DNA of 64,000 nucleotides from PALSA-612 sp963846915 (GTDB lineage: Bacteria; Actinomycetota; Thermoleophilia; Gaiellales; Gaiellaceae): the NCBI GenBank assembly GCA_963846915.1, contig CAWJXV010000002.1, positions 62,001-126,000 on the forward strand. The letters are read 5' to 3'. The position numbers and the translations under genes were made by a program. The notes beneath the pieces were generated by a model that did not search any database, was not told the origin of the DNA, and was given only the letters and a program-made list of their open reading frames with translations. Shown piece after piece: positions 16,873 to 30,301 of the stretch. How positions within the stretch are numbered: position 1 is the stretch's first letter; every line of letters begins with the position of its first letter.

Positions 16873-17219
16873 GCGAGGTCTACGACCTGTTCCAGGAAGG
16901 CCGCAGGCGACTGCGGAGCGGTCAGCCCGCGCAGGCGACGGTGCCGCTCGAGAAGGCGAAGCGCCGCGAGCCGCACAAGGCCTCGATCCGCGAGGCGCTC
17001 GGCATCGCGTACTTCCGGCTCGGCCGCTACGAGGCGGCGGAGGAGGAGTTCCGGGCCGTGCTCGAGATCTCCCCGGTCGACGACTACGCGCACTACGCAC
17101 TCGGACGCTGCCTCGAGAAGCTCGGCCGGACGACCGAGGCAAACGCGCACTACAAGCTCGCCCGCTCGCTCCGGCCCGGCGAGGAAACGTATGCCTCGCG
17201 CGTGCTCGATCTCGACTGA
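16869..17219 (+). CDS. TPR-repeat protein
   Basis: This 116-residue protein contains about three tetratricopeptide repeats (for example ALGIAYFRLGRYEAAEEEF and HYALGRCLEKLGRTTEAN), a protein-protein interaction scaffold. No signal peptide is present, so it is cytoplasmic. GTG overlaps the preceding TGA (GTGA), making it the last gene of the gmk-coaBC run. Partner unknown. Confidence 0.8.
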   Translation: MSEVYDLFQEGRRRLRSGQPAQATVPLEKAKRREPHKASIREALGIAYFRLGRYEAAEEEFRAVLEISPVDDYAHYALGRCLEKLGRTTEANAHYKLARSLRPGEETYASRVLDLD

Positions 17220-17259
17220 TCGCACTATCCCACAGGGCCGGAACACTCGTCTGAAACTC

Positions 17260-17268
17260 TGGTAATAC
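17260..17268 (+). promoter_or_regulatory. Extended -10 of the peptide-importer operon
   Basis: TGgTAATAC is a strong extended -10. The -35 region is poor. The transcript would start about 17275 and carry a classic AGGAGGTAGGAGAG ribosome site before ATG 17304. Confidence 0.5.
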
Positions 17269-17303
17269 TGGTTTCGGTTTCTTCCAACAGGAGGTAGGAG
17301 AGC

Positions 17304-18968
17304 ATGGGGCTGAAAAAGCTCGGATTACTCGCTGCCCTCGTGGTCCTCGGCGCTGCCGCCGCCGCTGCCGCGAGTGCTGCGACGAGCTCGAGTTCGGCAA
17401 GCAACGCGCTGGTCTTCGGCGCGGCGTCCGATCCGGTCATCATCGACGGGCCACTCGTCTCGGACGGCGAGTCGCTTCGCGTCGTCGACCAGATCTTCCA
17501 GGGCCTCGTCGGCCTGAAGCCGGGCACGACACAGATCGTGCCGCTTCTGGCGACGAGCTACTCGCCGAGCAAGAACGGGCTCACGTGGACGTTCACACTC
17601 CGCAAGGGCGTCAAGTTCTCGGACGGCACACCGTTCAACGCCGCAGCGGTCTGCTTCAACTTCCACCGCTGGTACAACTTCCCGGGGCCGCTGCAGAACA
17701 GCGCCGTGACCTACTACTGGAACACGGTGTTCGGCGGCTTCGCCCATCCGGCAGCCGGGAGCCCCGGCCCGGACAAGAGCCTGTACAAGGGCTGCAAGAC
17801 GAGGGGCGCCAACACGGTGCAGATCCTGCTGACGCGGCGCTCGTCGTCGTTCCTCGGCGCGCTCGCGCTGACGAACTTCGGCATCGCCAGCCCGACTGCG
17901 CTCGTGAAGTACAAGGCCGACGCGGGCACCGTCGACTCGAACGGCGTCTTCCACCCGACCGGGACGTTCGGCACGCAGCACCCGATCGGCACGGGGCCGT
18001 ACCTGCTCAAGACGTGGCAGGTCGGCAACAAGCTCGAGATCGACGCCAACCCGAGCTACTGGGGACCGAAGGCGAAGCTGCAGCGCATCATCTTCCGGCC
18101 GATCGCCGACAACGCGGCCCGGCTGCAGGCGCTGCAGAGCGGTGAGCTCCAGGGCTACGACCTCGTGGCTCCCGAGGACATCGGGACCGTCAAGTCGAAC
18201 CCGAACCTGAAGATCCTCAACCGTCCGGCGTTCAACGTCGGCTACGTCGGGTTCAACCAGTCGATCCCGCCGATGAACAAGCTGCAGGTCCGCCAGGCGG
18301 TTGCCTACGGGCTCGACCGCGCCTCCGTCGTGGCCAAGTTCTACGCCGGCCGCGGACAGGTCGCGACCGAGTTCCTGCCGCCGACGCTGACCGGCTACGC
18401 GGGCAAGGGCGTGCCGCTCTACCCGTTCAGCCCGTCGAAGTCGAAGTCGCTGCTCCAGTCGGCAGGTCTGACCCTGCCGGTGCCGATCGACTTCTGGTAT
18501 CCGACGAGCGTCTCCCGGCCGTACATGCCCGACCCGCAGCGGAACGCCGAGGCGTTCGCCGCGAGCCTCGAGCAGTCCGGCTTCAAGGTCACGTTCCACT
18601 CCGCACCGTGGCGCCCGGACTACCTGGCCCAGGTGCAGAGCGGGAAGGCGCAGGTCTTTCTGCTCGGGTGGACGGGCGACTTCGGCGACCCGGCCAACTT
18701 CGACAACGTGCACTTCGGAGCGTTCAACCCGATGTTCGGGTTCCACAACTCGAAGCTGTTCAGCATGCTGGGTACCGCCGACGCCGAGACCAACCTGGCC
18801 AAGCGGACGAAGGACTACCAGCAGGCCGAGGTCTACATCATGAAGTTCCTGCCGATGGTCCCGTACGTGCACAGCAAGCCGGCACTCGCGTTCCAGAAGA
18901 ACGTGAAGGGATACATCCCGAGCCCGGTCTCGCTCGAGTCGTTCGCGACCGTCTTCTACACGTCGTAG
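17304..18968 (+). CDS. Oligopeptide/dipeptide ABC importer, substrate-binding protein
   Basis: This SBP_bac_5 family protein of 554 residues has a Sec signal peptide (LGLLAALVVLGAAAAA). Family blocks include LKPGTTQIVPLLATSY, WTFTLRKGVKFSDGTPFNA, PIGTGPYLL, NPSYWGPKA and VRQAVAYGLDR. It captures peptides, or possibly other solutes such as nickel or sugars, for the DppBCDF-like system that follows. No lipobox cysteine follows the hydrophobic segment, unlike most monoderm binding proteins, so its cell-surface anchoring is unclear. Confidence 0.9.
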   Translation: MGLKKLGLLAALVVLGAAAAAAASAATSSSSASNALVFGAASDPVIIDGPLVSDGESLRVVDQIFQGLVGLKPGTTQIVPLLATSYSPSKNGLTWTFTLRKGVKFSDGTPFNAAAVCFNFHRWYNFPGPLQNSAVTYYWNTVFGGFAHPAAGSPGPDKSLYKGCKTRGANTVQILLTRRSSSFLGALALTNFGIASPTALVKYKADAGTVDSNGVFHPTGTFGTQHPIGTGPYLLKTWQVGNKLEIDANPSYWGPKAKLQRIIFRPIADNAARLQALQSGELQGYDLVAPEDIGTVKSNPNLKILNRPAFNVGYVGFNQSIPPMNKLQVRQAVAYGLDRASVVAKFYAGRGQVATEFLPPTLTGYAGKGVPLYPFSPSKSKSLLQSAGLTLPVPIDFWYPTSVSRPYMPDPQRNAEAFAASLEQSGFKVTFHSAPWRPDYLAQVQSGKAQVFLLGWTGDFGDPANFDNVHFGAFNPMFGFHNSKLFSMLGTADAETNLAKRTKDYQQAEVYIMKFLPMVPYVHSKPALAFQKNVKGYIPSPVSLESFATVFYTS

Positions 18969-19005
18969 GGAACTAGGAAGGAGGATGCAGCCGGCGGACG
19001 GCTAG

Positions 19006-20013
19006 ATGCTTCGCTTCACCATCCGCCGGCTGTTCCTGCTCCTCCCGATCCTCTTCGGGGTCTCGCTCCTCGTCTTCATCTGGATCCGCCTCCTGCCGGG
19101 CGGCCCGGCCCAGGGGCTGCTCGGCGAGCGGGCGACGCCGGCGTCGGTCGCGCAGATCAACCATCAGTTCGGCCTCGACCGGCCGCTCTACGTCCAGTAC
19201 TGGCGGTACCTCGACGAGACGGTCGTGCATCTCAACCTGGGCACCAGCATCAAGTCCTTCCGACCCGTCACGGACGAGATCAGGATCCGCTTCCCGGCCA
19301 CCGTCGAGCTCGCACTCGGCGCGATGATCTTCGCCGTCAGCTTCGGCGTCCCGCTCGGCTTCCTCGCGGCGAAGCGGTACGGCTCCGCCTTCGACCACGG
19401 CAGCCTGCTCGCGTCGCTGATCGGGATCTCGATCCCGATCTTCTTCCTCGGGCTGATCCTCAAGTACATCTTCTCGGTGCGGCTCGGGTGGTTGCCCAGC
19501 ATCGGTCGTGAAGACGTCCTGGCGGACTACTCGCATCCGACCGGCTTCTACATCCTCGACGCGATCATCGAACGCAACCCGGCTCAGTTCTGGGACGCGA
19601 TCCAGCACCTGATCCTGCCCGCGATCGCGCTCGGATCGATCCCGCTCGCGATCATCGCGCGGATCACCCGTGCCTCGGTGCTCGACGTCCAGAACGAGGA
19701 CTACGTGCGGACAGCGCGGGCCAAAGGGCTTCCGCCCCGCGCCGTCGACTCGCGGCACGTACTGCGGAACGCGATGCTGCCGATCTCGACCATCATCGGC
19801 CTCCAGACCGGCCTCTTGCTCTCGGGCGCCGTCCTGACCGAGACCGTGTTCGCGTGGCCCGGTATCGGCAGCTGGCTCGCGGGCGCGATCTTCAGCCGCG
19901 ACTATCCCGTGCTGCAGGGCGGCATCCTCTTCCTCGCGGTCGTCTTCGTCGTCGTCAACCTGCTCGTGGACATCTCGTACGCGATCCTCAACCCTCGGAT
20001 CAGGCTGAGCTGA
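19006..20013 (+). CDS. Peptide ABC transporter permease (DppB/OppB type)
   Basis: This 335-residue protein has an N-terminal membrane helix (LFLLLPILFGVSLLVFIWI) plus about five more, the conserved FGLDRPLYVQYWRY region and the EAA-type loop DYVRTARAKGLPPR that docks on the ATPase. Spacing to the binding protein is 37 bp with GGAAGGAGGA between. Confidence 0.93.
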   Translation: MLRFTIRRLFLLLPILFGVSLLVFIWIRLLPGGPAQGLLGERATPASVAQINHQFGLDRPLYVQYWRYLDETVVHLNLGTSIKSFRPVTDEIRIRFPATVELALGAMIFAVSFGVPLGFLAAKRYGSAFDHGSLLASLIGISIPIFFLGLILKYIFSVRLGWLPSIGREDVLADYSHPTGFYILDAIIERNPAQFWDAIQHLILPAIALGSIPLAIIARITRASVLDVQNEDYVRTARAKGLPPRAVDSRHVLRNAMLPISTIIGLQTGLLLSGAVLTETVFAWPGIGSWLAGAIFSRDYPVLQGGILFLAVVFVVVNLLVDISYAILNPRIRLS

Positions 20014-20014
20014 C

Positions 20015-21010
20015 GTGACGGTCGCCCAGATCGACGCCGCCAACGTCCTTCCCGCCTCGAGCGGCGGCCTGTGGCACGAGGCCTGGTCGCGCCTGCGCAA
20101 GAACCCGGGCGCGATCGTCGGCTGCTTCATCGTCGGCACCTTCGTCGTGATCGCGATCTTCGCGCCGCTGCTCGCGCCCTACTCGCCCAAGCTGGTGAAC
20201 CTGAATGCGATCGGGACGAGCTGCTGTCCCGGGCCGTCCGCGCAGCACTGGTTCGGCGTCGACCAGCTCGGCCGCGACGAGTTCAGCCGGATCCTCTACG
20301 GCGCGCGCTACTCGCTCGTGATCGGCGTCGTCGCCGTCGCCGCGGGGCTGACGCTCGGTCTGCTTTTCGGGGCCACGGCCGGCTACCTCGGCGGCTTCAC
20401 GGACTCGCTGATCATGCGCTGCATGGACGTGATGCTCGCGATCCCCGGCCTCCTGCTCGCGATCGGCATCGTCGCCGCGCTCGGCCCGGGCCTGTGGCAG
20501 ATCATGATCGCCGTCGGGATCACGAACGTGCCGGTGTTCGCGCGTCTTTTACGCGGCTCGGTGCTGGCCCAACGGGAGCAGGACTTCGTCCTCGCGGCGC
20601 GGTCGGTCGGCGTCCGCAAGCGGTCGATCCTGTTCGGGCACATCCTCCCGAACTCGATGTCGCCGCTGATCGTCGGGGCGACGCTGGCGATGGCGACCGC
20701 GATCATCGACGTCGCCGGCCTCGGCTTCCTGGGGCTCGGCCCACAGGACCCCGGCACGCCCGAATGGGGGACGATGCTGACGCAGGTCGACCTCTACCTC
20801 CAGAGCGCCCCGTTCCTCGCGATCATTCCCGGCATCGCCATCGTCCTGCTCGTGCTCGGCTTCAACCTGATCGGCGACGGCCTCCGCGAGGCGCTCGACC
20901 CGAAGCTGCGCGGCCGCACCGGCAAGTTCAAGGCCTCGAAGAGCGCCGAGGCGTCGCTCGACGAGACCCGCGCCGCGGCGTTCAACCAGGAGTCGGGTGA
21001 GTTTGGCTAG
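20015..21010 (+). CDS. Peptide ABC transporter permease (DppC/OppC type)
   Basis: This 331-residue protein has six predicted membrane helices, FGVDQLGRDEFSRILYGAR (typical of DppC), and an EAA loop near DFVLAARSVGVRK. GTG 20015 lies one base after the DppB stop. The C-terminal ~40 residues are polar and probably cytoplasmic. Confidence 0.93.
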   Translation: MTVAQIDAANVLPASSGGLWHEAWSRLRKNPGAIVGCFIVGTFVVIAIFAPLLAPYSPKLVNLNAIGTSCCPGPSAQHWFGVDQLGRDEFSRILYGARYSLVIGVVAVAAGLTLGLLFGATAGYLGGFTDSLIMRCMDVMLAIPGLLLAIGIVAALGPGLWQIMIAVGITNVPVFARLLRGSVLAQREQDFVLAARSVGVRKRSILFGHILPNSMSPLIVGATLAMATAIIDVAGLGFLGLGPQDPGTPEWGTMLTQVDLYLQSAPFLAIIPGIAIVLLVLGFNLIGDGLREALDPKLRGRTGKFKASKSAEASLDETRAAAFNQESGEFG

Positions 21011-22027
21011 CTCCGGCCCGGGCCTCGCGCCGCTGCTCGCGGTCGACGGGCTTCGGGTGGAGTTCTGGACATCGCGCGGGACGATCCACGCGGTCAACGG
21101 GATCTCGTTCTCGATCGGCGCCGGCGAGACGCTCGGCATCGTCGGCGAGTCGGGCTGCGGCAAGAGCGTCACCTCGCTGGCGCTCCTCGGCATCCTGCCT
21201 CGCGCCGGCCGCGCTGTCGGCGGCACCGCGCTCTTCGAGGGCCGCGACCTGCTCCAGCTCCCCGACAGGGAGCTCCGCGACATCCGCGGCAAGGACATCG
21301 CGATGATCTTCCAGGACCCGATGACGAGCCTGAACCCGGTGCTGACGATCGGGCGGCAGATCCGGGAGGCGCTCGAGACCCATTTCGACATGAACCGAGA
21401 CGCGGCGGGGAAGCGCGCCGTCGAGCTCCTCGACCTCGTGGGCATCCCGGGCGCGCCGAGCCGCGTCCGCGACTATCCGCACCAGTTCTCGGGCGGCATG
21501 CGCCAGCGCGCGATGATCGCGATGGCGCTCGCGTGCCAGCCGAAGCTCCTGATCGCCGACGAGCCGACGACGGCGCTCGACGTCACGATCCAGGCACAGA
21601 TCCTCGACCTGCTGCGCGCCCTCGTAGCCGACACGGGCATGGCGCTGATCCTGATCACCCACGACCTCGGCGTCGTCGCCGGCATGTGCGAGCGCGTCAA
21701 CGTCATGTACGGGGGAATGTTCATGGAGGCCGGCGCCTCGGACAAGATCTTCGCCCGGCCGCGCCACCCCTACACGCTCGGCCTCTTGCAGAGCGTGCCG
21801 CGCCTCGACGCCTCGCGGCGCAGCCGGCTGACCCCGATCCACGGCGCCCCACGTGACATGCTCACGCCGCCGAGCTCCTGCCCTTTCCAGCCCCGCTGCC
21901 GCTACGCCGTCGAGGAGTCGGCGAGAAACGTGCCGCCGCTCACCGAGATCGAGCCCGACCACTTCGTCGCCTGCTTCAACCCCGTTCCGGCCGAGGAGTG
22001 GGCGACGAGCCGGCAGGTCGTGGCCGG

Positions 22028-22031
<4 letters not shown>
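20997..22031 (+). CDS. Peptide ABC transporter ATPase (DppD/OppD type)
   Basis: This 344-residue ATPase has Walker A GESGCGKSV, Q-loop IFQDPMTSLNPV, signature FSGGMRQR, Walker B LLIADEPTTALD, and the OppD C-terminal cysteine motif CPFQPRC...C, probably a [4Fe-4S] site. GTG 20997 overlaps the DppC gene by 14 nt. Confidence 0.94.
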
Positions 22032-23119
<1,088 letters not shown>

Positions 23120-23794
23120 CTACGACTTCGTCATGCGCGCCGCCATCTTGGCGGCGGCCGCGCTCAGCTGGGCGGGCGTGAAGCCCTTGCCCGAGGTGAG
23201 CGCGCTCAACGTCGCGAGGACGCGCCCCTTCTGGAGGTAGACGACGTCGGCGGTCAGCGTGGACTTACCCTGCGAGGACGCGATGTGGAGCGTGATCTTG
23301 AACGCTCCGGCGACGTTCTTCACGCCTGACAGCTTCACGGCATGGACTTCGGTGGTCGCGAACGAGCCGGCCGGCACCTGGGCGACGAGCGCCGAGCCGA
23401 GGCAGCGGGCGAGGCCGATCTTCGTCGCGATGCCCGAGGCTGCCTTCGCCTGCGCCGGGGTGGCGAAGACGTCGACATCCGACTCGACGAGGAACGTCCC
23501 CGGGTCGACGGGCCGCGTGTAGGTGGCGCCGACCTGCGCGGTCGCGGTCAGCTTCGACAGGCTGTAGTGCTTGACGACGCAGTCCGGGTTGAGCCCGCCG
23601 AACTCGGTGGCCTTGCCCGTCCAGCCTCGTCCCGGAACGTCCGCCTTGCGCAGCACGATCGTCCGCGCGTAGGCCTGGTCGGCCGGCTTGACCGAGACCT
23701 TCGGATCGCCCGGCGCAGCCGTCGCCGTCGCGGCCAGGAGCCCCGCGGCTGCAAGAGCACCGATGAGAGCGAGGGGCCGTGAGACGCCTGCCAC
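23120..23794 (-). CDS. Exported protein of unknown function
   Basis: This 224-residue protein starts at GTG 23794 with a Sec signal (LALIGALAAAGLLAATATA). The mature part is alanine/lysine rich with two cysteines and pieces such as RTIVLRKADVPG and VVYLQKGRVLATL. No family is recognised with confidence. A TATCTT (23801-23806, minus strand) lies 6 nt before the GTG. It diverges from dtd and converges on dppF. Confidence 0.65.
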   Translation of the reverse strand: MAGVSRPLALIGALAAAGLLAATATAAPGDPKVSVKPADQAYARTIVLRKADVPGRGWTGKATEFGGLNPDCVVKHYSLSKLTATAQVGATYTRPVDPGTFLVESDVDVFATPAQAKAASGIATKIGLARCLGSALVAQVPAGSFATTEVHAVKLSGVKNVAGAFKITLHIASSQGKSTLTADVVYLQKGRVLATLSALTSGKGFTPAQLSAAAAKMAARMTKS

Positions 23795-23825
23795 GAGCCC
23801 AAGATAGCCGAGTAGGCTCGCACGG

Positions 23826-24269
23826 GTGCGAGCCGTCGTGCAGCGAGTCTCCCGGGCCCGGGTCGTCGTCGGCGGCGACGTCGTCGGCGAGATCGAAGCG
23901 GGCCTCTGCATCCTGCTCGGCGTGGCCGGGACCGACGCCGCCGCGACGGCGGACCGCCTCGCGGGCCGCGTCGCCCGCCTGCGCGTGTTCGAGAACGAGG
24001 AGGGCAGGTTCGACCGCAGCCTGCTGGACACGGGTAGTGAGGCGCTCGTCGTCAGCCAGTTCACGCTGATCGCAGATACTGCGAAGGGCAACCGCCCGAG
24101 CTTCACGCGCGCAGCGCCGCCGGACCGGGCCGAGCCGCTCTACGAGCGCTTCTGCGACGCCCTTCGCGAGCTGGGCATGACTGTCGCCACGGGCGAGTTC
24201 GGCGCGCGCATGGAGGTCGACCTGACGAATGACGGCCCGGTCACGATCGTGCTCGAGGCGGAGGCGTGA
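23826..24269 (+). CDS. dtd: D-aminoacyl-tRNA deacylase
   Basis: Hydrolyses D-amino acids mischarged on tRNA. At 147 residues it is normal family length. Signatures are MRAVVQRVSRARV at the start, the SQFTLIADT active-site block with Thr, and the Gly-Pro region read as NRPSFTRAAPP. GTG 23826 follows TAGGCT (23813-23818) by 7 nt. It is followed by a GNAT gene 4 bp downstream. Confidence 0.95.
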   Translation: MRAVVQRVSRARVVVGGDVVGEIEAGLCILLGVAGTDAAATADRLAGRVARLRVFENEEGRFDRSLLDTGSEALVVSQFTLIADTAKGNRPSFTRAAPPDRAEPLYERFCDALRELGMTVATGEFGARMEVDLTNDGPVTIVLEAEA

Positions 24270-24273
24270 GCTG

Positions 24274-24744
24274 ATGCAGCTCGAGATTCGCCAGATGAGC
24301 GACGACGACGCGGCCCGGATCGCCGCCTGGCGCTACGACCCTCCGTACGACTTCTACAACGCCGATGCAAACGCGGACGATCTGGCCTTGCTGCTCGCGG
24401 CCGAACACCGCGAAGGCACGAGCTTCTCGGCGTTCGACACGCTCGAGCTCGTCGGCTTCTACGCGTTCCGGCAGGCAGGGGACGATATCGTCTTCGGTCT
24501 CGGGCTCCGTCCCGATCTCACCGGCCGGGGCCTCGGGCTCACGTTCCTACGCGCAGGGCTCGAGTTCGCACGCACCCGATTCGCCCCACGCCGCTTTCGG
24601 CTCTTCGTCGCGACGTTCAACGAGCGCGCGATGCGCGTGTACATGCGGGCAGGCTTCGTCCCCGTCCGGCTCTTCGACCACGAGACGAACGGCGGCGTGC
24701 ACCCCTTCGTCGAGATGACGCTGAGGAACGACGCTCCAAGCTAG
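24274..24744 (+). CDS. GNAT-family N-acetyltransferase
   Basis: This 156-residue protein has the GNAT acetyl-CoA loop LRPDLTGRGLGLTFL and a C-terminal VYMRAGF strand, resembling RimJ/RimL-like acetyltransferases. ATG 24274 is 4 bp after dtd, so the two are probably co-expressed. Its stop overlaps the stop of the convergent hydrolase. Confidence 0.8.
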   Translation: MQLEIRQMSDDDAARIAAWRYDPPYDFYNADANADDLALLLAAEHREGTSFSAFDTLELVGFYAFRQAGDDIVFGLGLRPDLTGRGLGLTFLRAGLEFARTRFAPRRFRLFVATFNERAMRVYMRAGFVPVRLFDHETNGGVHPFVEMTLRNDAPS

Positions 24745-25616
24745 CCGCTCGCCTGCTCCAGCAGCCAGTCGACGAGCGTCTGCTCGTACTCGAGCGAGAT
24801 CGAGCCGTCCGGGAGCGCCATCTCGTGCGACGCATCCGGCACGACGACGACGTCGACCGCGCTGCCTCGTGCCTCGCGCCAGGCCTCCACGCTCGGCTCG
24901 ACCGGCGTCCACGCATCGTCGGCGCCGTAGAACATCAGCGCGGGCACCTGTACCCGCGCAAACACGGGGCGCGGATCCCAGTCCATCTCCTCGATCCACA
25001 GCCGCCGACCCTCGGCATCGAGCAGGATCGGCGGCAGGAAGGCGAGGAGCCACCACGGCTCGTCCATCGCCGCGCTGAGCTCGGCGGCAAGCGCGTCCTC
25101 GCGGCCCGCCGCCCGGCCGTGCACGAACGCCTCGTACTCGCGGCGGAGCGCGAGCACACGCTGCACGACGGCGCGGCCGTAGCCCGCGCGCTCGAGCTGC
25201 TGCGCGACGGCGTACATCATCTGCTCGGACGGCGTCACGCCGGTCGACGCGACCCCGACCACGAAGGCCACACGTGGCGACTCGGACGCGGCCAGCGGTG
25301 CGATCCAGCCGCCCTGGCTCAGACCCCAGAAGCCGACGCGGGGCACGCCCACGGCGTCCAGCACTGCGAGCGCATCCGCCGCCTGCACCTCGAAGCGTCC
25401 GCGCGAGCTGTCACCCGTCGACTCGCCCTCGCCTCGCCGGTCGAAGGTGACGACGCCGATGCCGACCTCCGGCAGCACCTCGTGGAGATGGCGGTAGAGG
25501 ACGTAGTCGCGGGTGCCCTCGCCGGCCCCGTGCAGGGCGACGAGGGCCGTGTCTCGTCCGGGCGAGTACGAAGCCGCGAGAAGCGCTCCGTCACGCCTGA
25601 CAACGAGCTCCTGCAC
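24741..25616 (-). CDS. Alpha/beta hydrolase
   Basis: This 291-residue protein of the serine alpha/beta-hydrolase fold has the oxyanion strand ALHGAGEG, the nucleophile elbow GLSQGG, a late acidic residue in FYGADDAWTP and the catalytic His in PDASHEM. GTG 25616 follows a minus-strand TAGGAT (25623-25628) by 6 nt. The substrate is unknown; similarity is to peptidase S9/lysophospholipase-like hydrolases. It diverges from the rimP operon. Confidence 0.82.
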   Translation of the reverse strand: MQELVVRRDGALLAASYSPGRDTALVALHGAGEGTRDYVLYRHLHEVLPEVGIGVVTFDRRGEGESTGDSSRGRFEVQAADALAVLDAVGVPRVGFWGLSQGGWIAPLAASESPRVAFVVGVASTGVTPSEQMMYAVAQQLERAGYGRAVVQRVLALRREYEAFVHGRAAGREDALAAELSAAMDEPWWLLAFLPPILLDAEGRRLWIEEMDWDPRPVFARVQVPALMFYGADDAWTPVEPSVEAWREARGSAVDVVVVPDASHEMALPDGSISLEYEQTLVDWLLEQASG

Positions 25617-25642
25617 GGGCTCATCCTATGGCCGAACAACGG

Positions 25643-25651
25643 TGCTATCCT
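25643..25651 (+). promoter_or_regulatory. Extended -10 of the rimP-nusA-infB operon
   Basis: TGcTATCCT matches an extended -10. Initiation near 25658 gives a leader of about 60 nt that contains the attenuator-like hairpins. No good -35 was found. Confidence 0.5.
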
Positions 25652-25661
25652 GCAAACACCA

Positions 25662-25706
25662 CATTTCACCGGCTTGGCGAAATGGGCGCACGGCGCCCAT
25701 TTTTTT
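25662..25706 (+). promoter_or_regulatory. Attenuator-like leader: terminator with a competing hairpin
   Basis: AAATGGGCGC (25680-25689), loop ACG, GCGCCCATTT (25693-25702) and a T run (25700-25706) form a textbook intrinsic terminator 15 nt before rimP. CATTTC (25662-25667) can instead pair with GAAATG (25679-25684), which disrupts the foot of the terminator. The two structures are mutually exclusive, as in attenuators. No gene lies upstream on this strand, so the terminator acts on the rimP operon itself. Confidence 0.7.
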
Positions 25707-25720
25707 CGAGGAAAGACAGG

Positions 25721-26167
25721 ATGGGATCCACCTACGAGAAGGAGCGAGAGCTGACGAGAGAGGTCACAGGGACGGTCGAGGCGCAGATTCCGGGAGTCGA
25801 GGTACTCGCGGTCGAACTGCTGTCGCCGACGCGTTTCTGTGTCTTCATCGACCACCCGCAGGGGGTCGACCACGCGCTCTGCGCGCGGGTCACCGACGTC
25901 CTGCGCGGTTACCTGACGAACTACACGGTGGATGTCTCCTCGCCGGGGCTCGAGCGGCCCCTCCGCAAGCCGGCGCACTTCCGAAACGCCGTCGGGCGCA
26001 GGGTCGCCCTTCGGACCGACCACCAGCTGCACGGCCGCAAGCGCTTCCGGGGCACCGTCGCAGAGGCAGGCACGCAGGCTCTGGCGCTCGAAGTCGAAGG
26101 CGACGAGCGCGTGGAAATCCCGTACGCCGCGATTGTGCGGGGGAATCTGATCGACGAGGTGAATTGA
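25721..26167 (+). CDS. rimP: Ribosome maturation factor RimP
   Basis: Needed for 30S maturation. The 148-residue protein has the conserved DHPQGVDHALCARVTDVL and YTVDVSSPGLERPLRKPAHF, the family signature. The frame is open to 25628, but ATG 25721 follows GAGGAAAG and is preceded by the leader terminator, so it is chosen. Three bp later nusA begins. Confidence 0.93.
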   Translation: MGSTYEKERELTREVTGTVEAQIPGVEVLAVELLSPTRFCVFIDHPQGVDHALCARVTDVLRGYLTNYTVDVSSPGLERPLRKPAHFRNAVGRRVALRTDHQLHGRKRFRGTVAEAGTQALALEVEGDERVEIPYAAIVRGNLIDEVN

Positions 26168-26169
26168 CG

Positions 26170-27627
<1,458 letters not shown>

Positions 27628-27633
27628 AGGGCC

Positions 27634-27873
27634 ATGTCCCGATCCGGACCTGCGCGGGCTGCGGGCGCCGGGCGCCGAAGGCGGAGCTCGTCCGCTTCGT
27701 CGCCCGCGACCGGGTGCTGGTGGAGGCCGGGAAGGGCGCACCGGGCCGCGGCGTCTACACGTGCCGCCGGCTCAGCTGCTTCGAGCGGGCGGCGGCACGA
27801 CGCGCCTTCGCCCGCACGCTCCGAACCACCGTCCGCGTCGATCCGGCCCTGAAAGGCCTTTACACTTCGAGCA

Positions 27874-27881
<8 letters not shown>
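27634..27881 (+). CDS. YlxR/DUF448 RNA-binding protein (frameshifted at the start)
   Basis: In the frame ending at TGA 27879-27881 the sequence reads RTCAGCGRRAPKAELVRF, GRGVYTC and ERAAARRAFAR, the YlxR signature. This frame has no ATG/GTG/TTG ahead of the CxxC. ATG 27634 becomes the start if one C is missing from the CCC at 27638-27640 (giving MSPIRTCAGC). Position between nusA and infB is the universal one for ylxR. It overlaps infB by 8 nt. Too disrupted to appear as a normal open frame. Confidence 0.75.
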
Positions 27882-29829
<1,948 letters not shown>

Positions 29830-29876
29830 CCGCGGCCGGTCCTCGATCTTCTGCGGCGGCGCGCCGTTTCTGCGCA

Positions 29877-29901
29877 CCCCCGCCCCTCTGGAGGGGTGGG
29901 G
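29877..29901 (+). terminator. GC-rich hairpin after infB
   Basis: CCCC-CGCCCCTC pairs with GAGGGGTGGGG around a small loop in the 172-bp gap between infB and the DUF503 gene. No T run follows, so it may be a pause or mRNA-stability element rather than an intrinsic terminator. The rest of this gap shows no gene. Confidence 0.4.
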
Positions 29902-30001
29902 CCTCACCCACCTCCCTCGAGGTCGACGATACCGGCACCGGCCGCACGCCTCTGTGCCGATTCTGTGTCAATTCAGCGCAGACGTCCGGTTGAATAGGGC
30001 G

Positions 30002-30301
30002 ATGAGCTCGGGGTACGTCGGCATCCTCTCGGTCGAGCTCCACTTCCCCGAGGCCGCGTCGCTGAAGGGCAAGCGCAAGTACGTCAAGTCCGCGAAGGCG
30101 CAGCTCCAGCACCGCTTCGGCGCGGCGGTCGCCGAGGTCGACCACCACGACCTCTGGCAGCGCGCCCGCCTCACCGTTGCCTGCGTCGCCCGCGGTCACG
30201 TCGAGCTCCAGCAACTCCTGGACGGCGCCGAGCGCTATCTCGGCGGCCAGGAGTGGGAGCTCGTCCGCGTGGACCGGGAGATCGTGGATCCCGATGAGTG
30301 A
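30002..30301 (+). CDS. DUF503 family protein
   Basis: This 99-residue protein has the DUF503 features LSVELHFPEAASLKGKRKYVKSAK and a dimerising ferredoxin-like pattern including VAEVDHHDLWQRARL. It is commonly found between infB and rbfA, suggesting a link to translation or ribosome assembly, but the biochemical role is not established. The stop lies inside rbfA (8-nt overlap). Confidence 0.85.
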   Translation: MSSGYVGILSVELHFPEAASLKGKRKYVKSAKAQLQHRFGAAVAEVDHHDLWQRARLTVACVARGHVELQQLLDGAERYLGGQEWELVRVDREIVDPDE

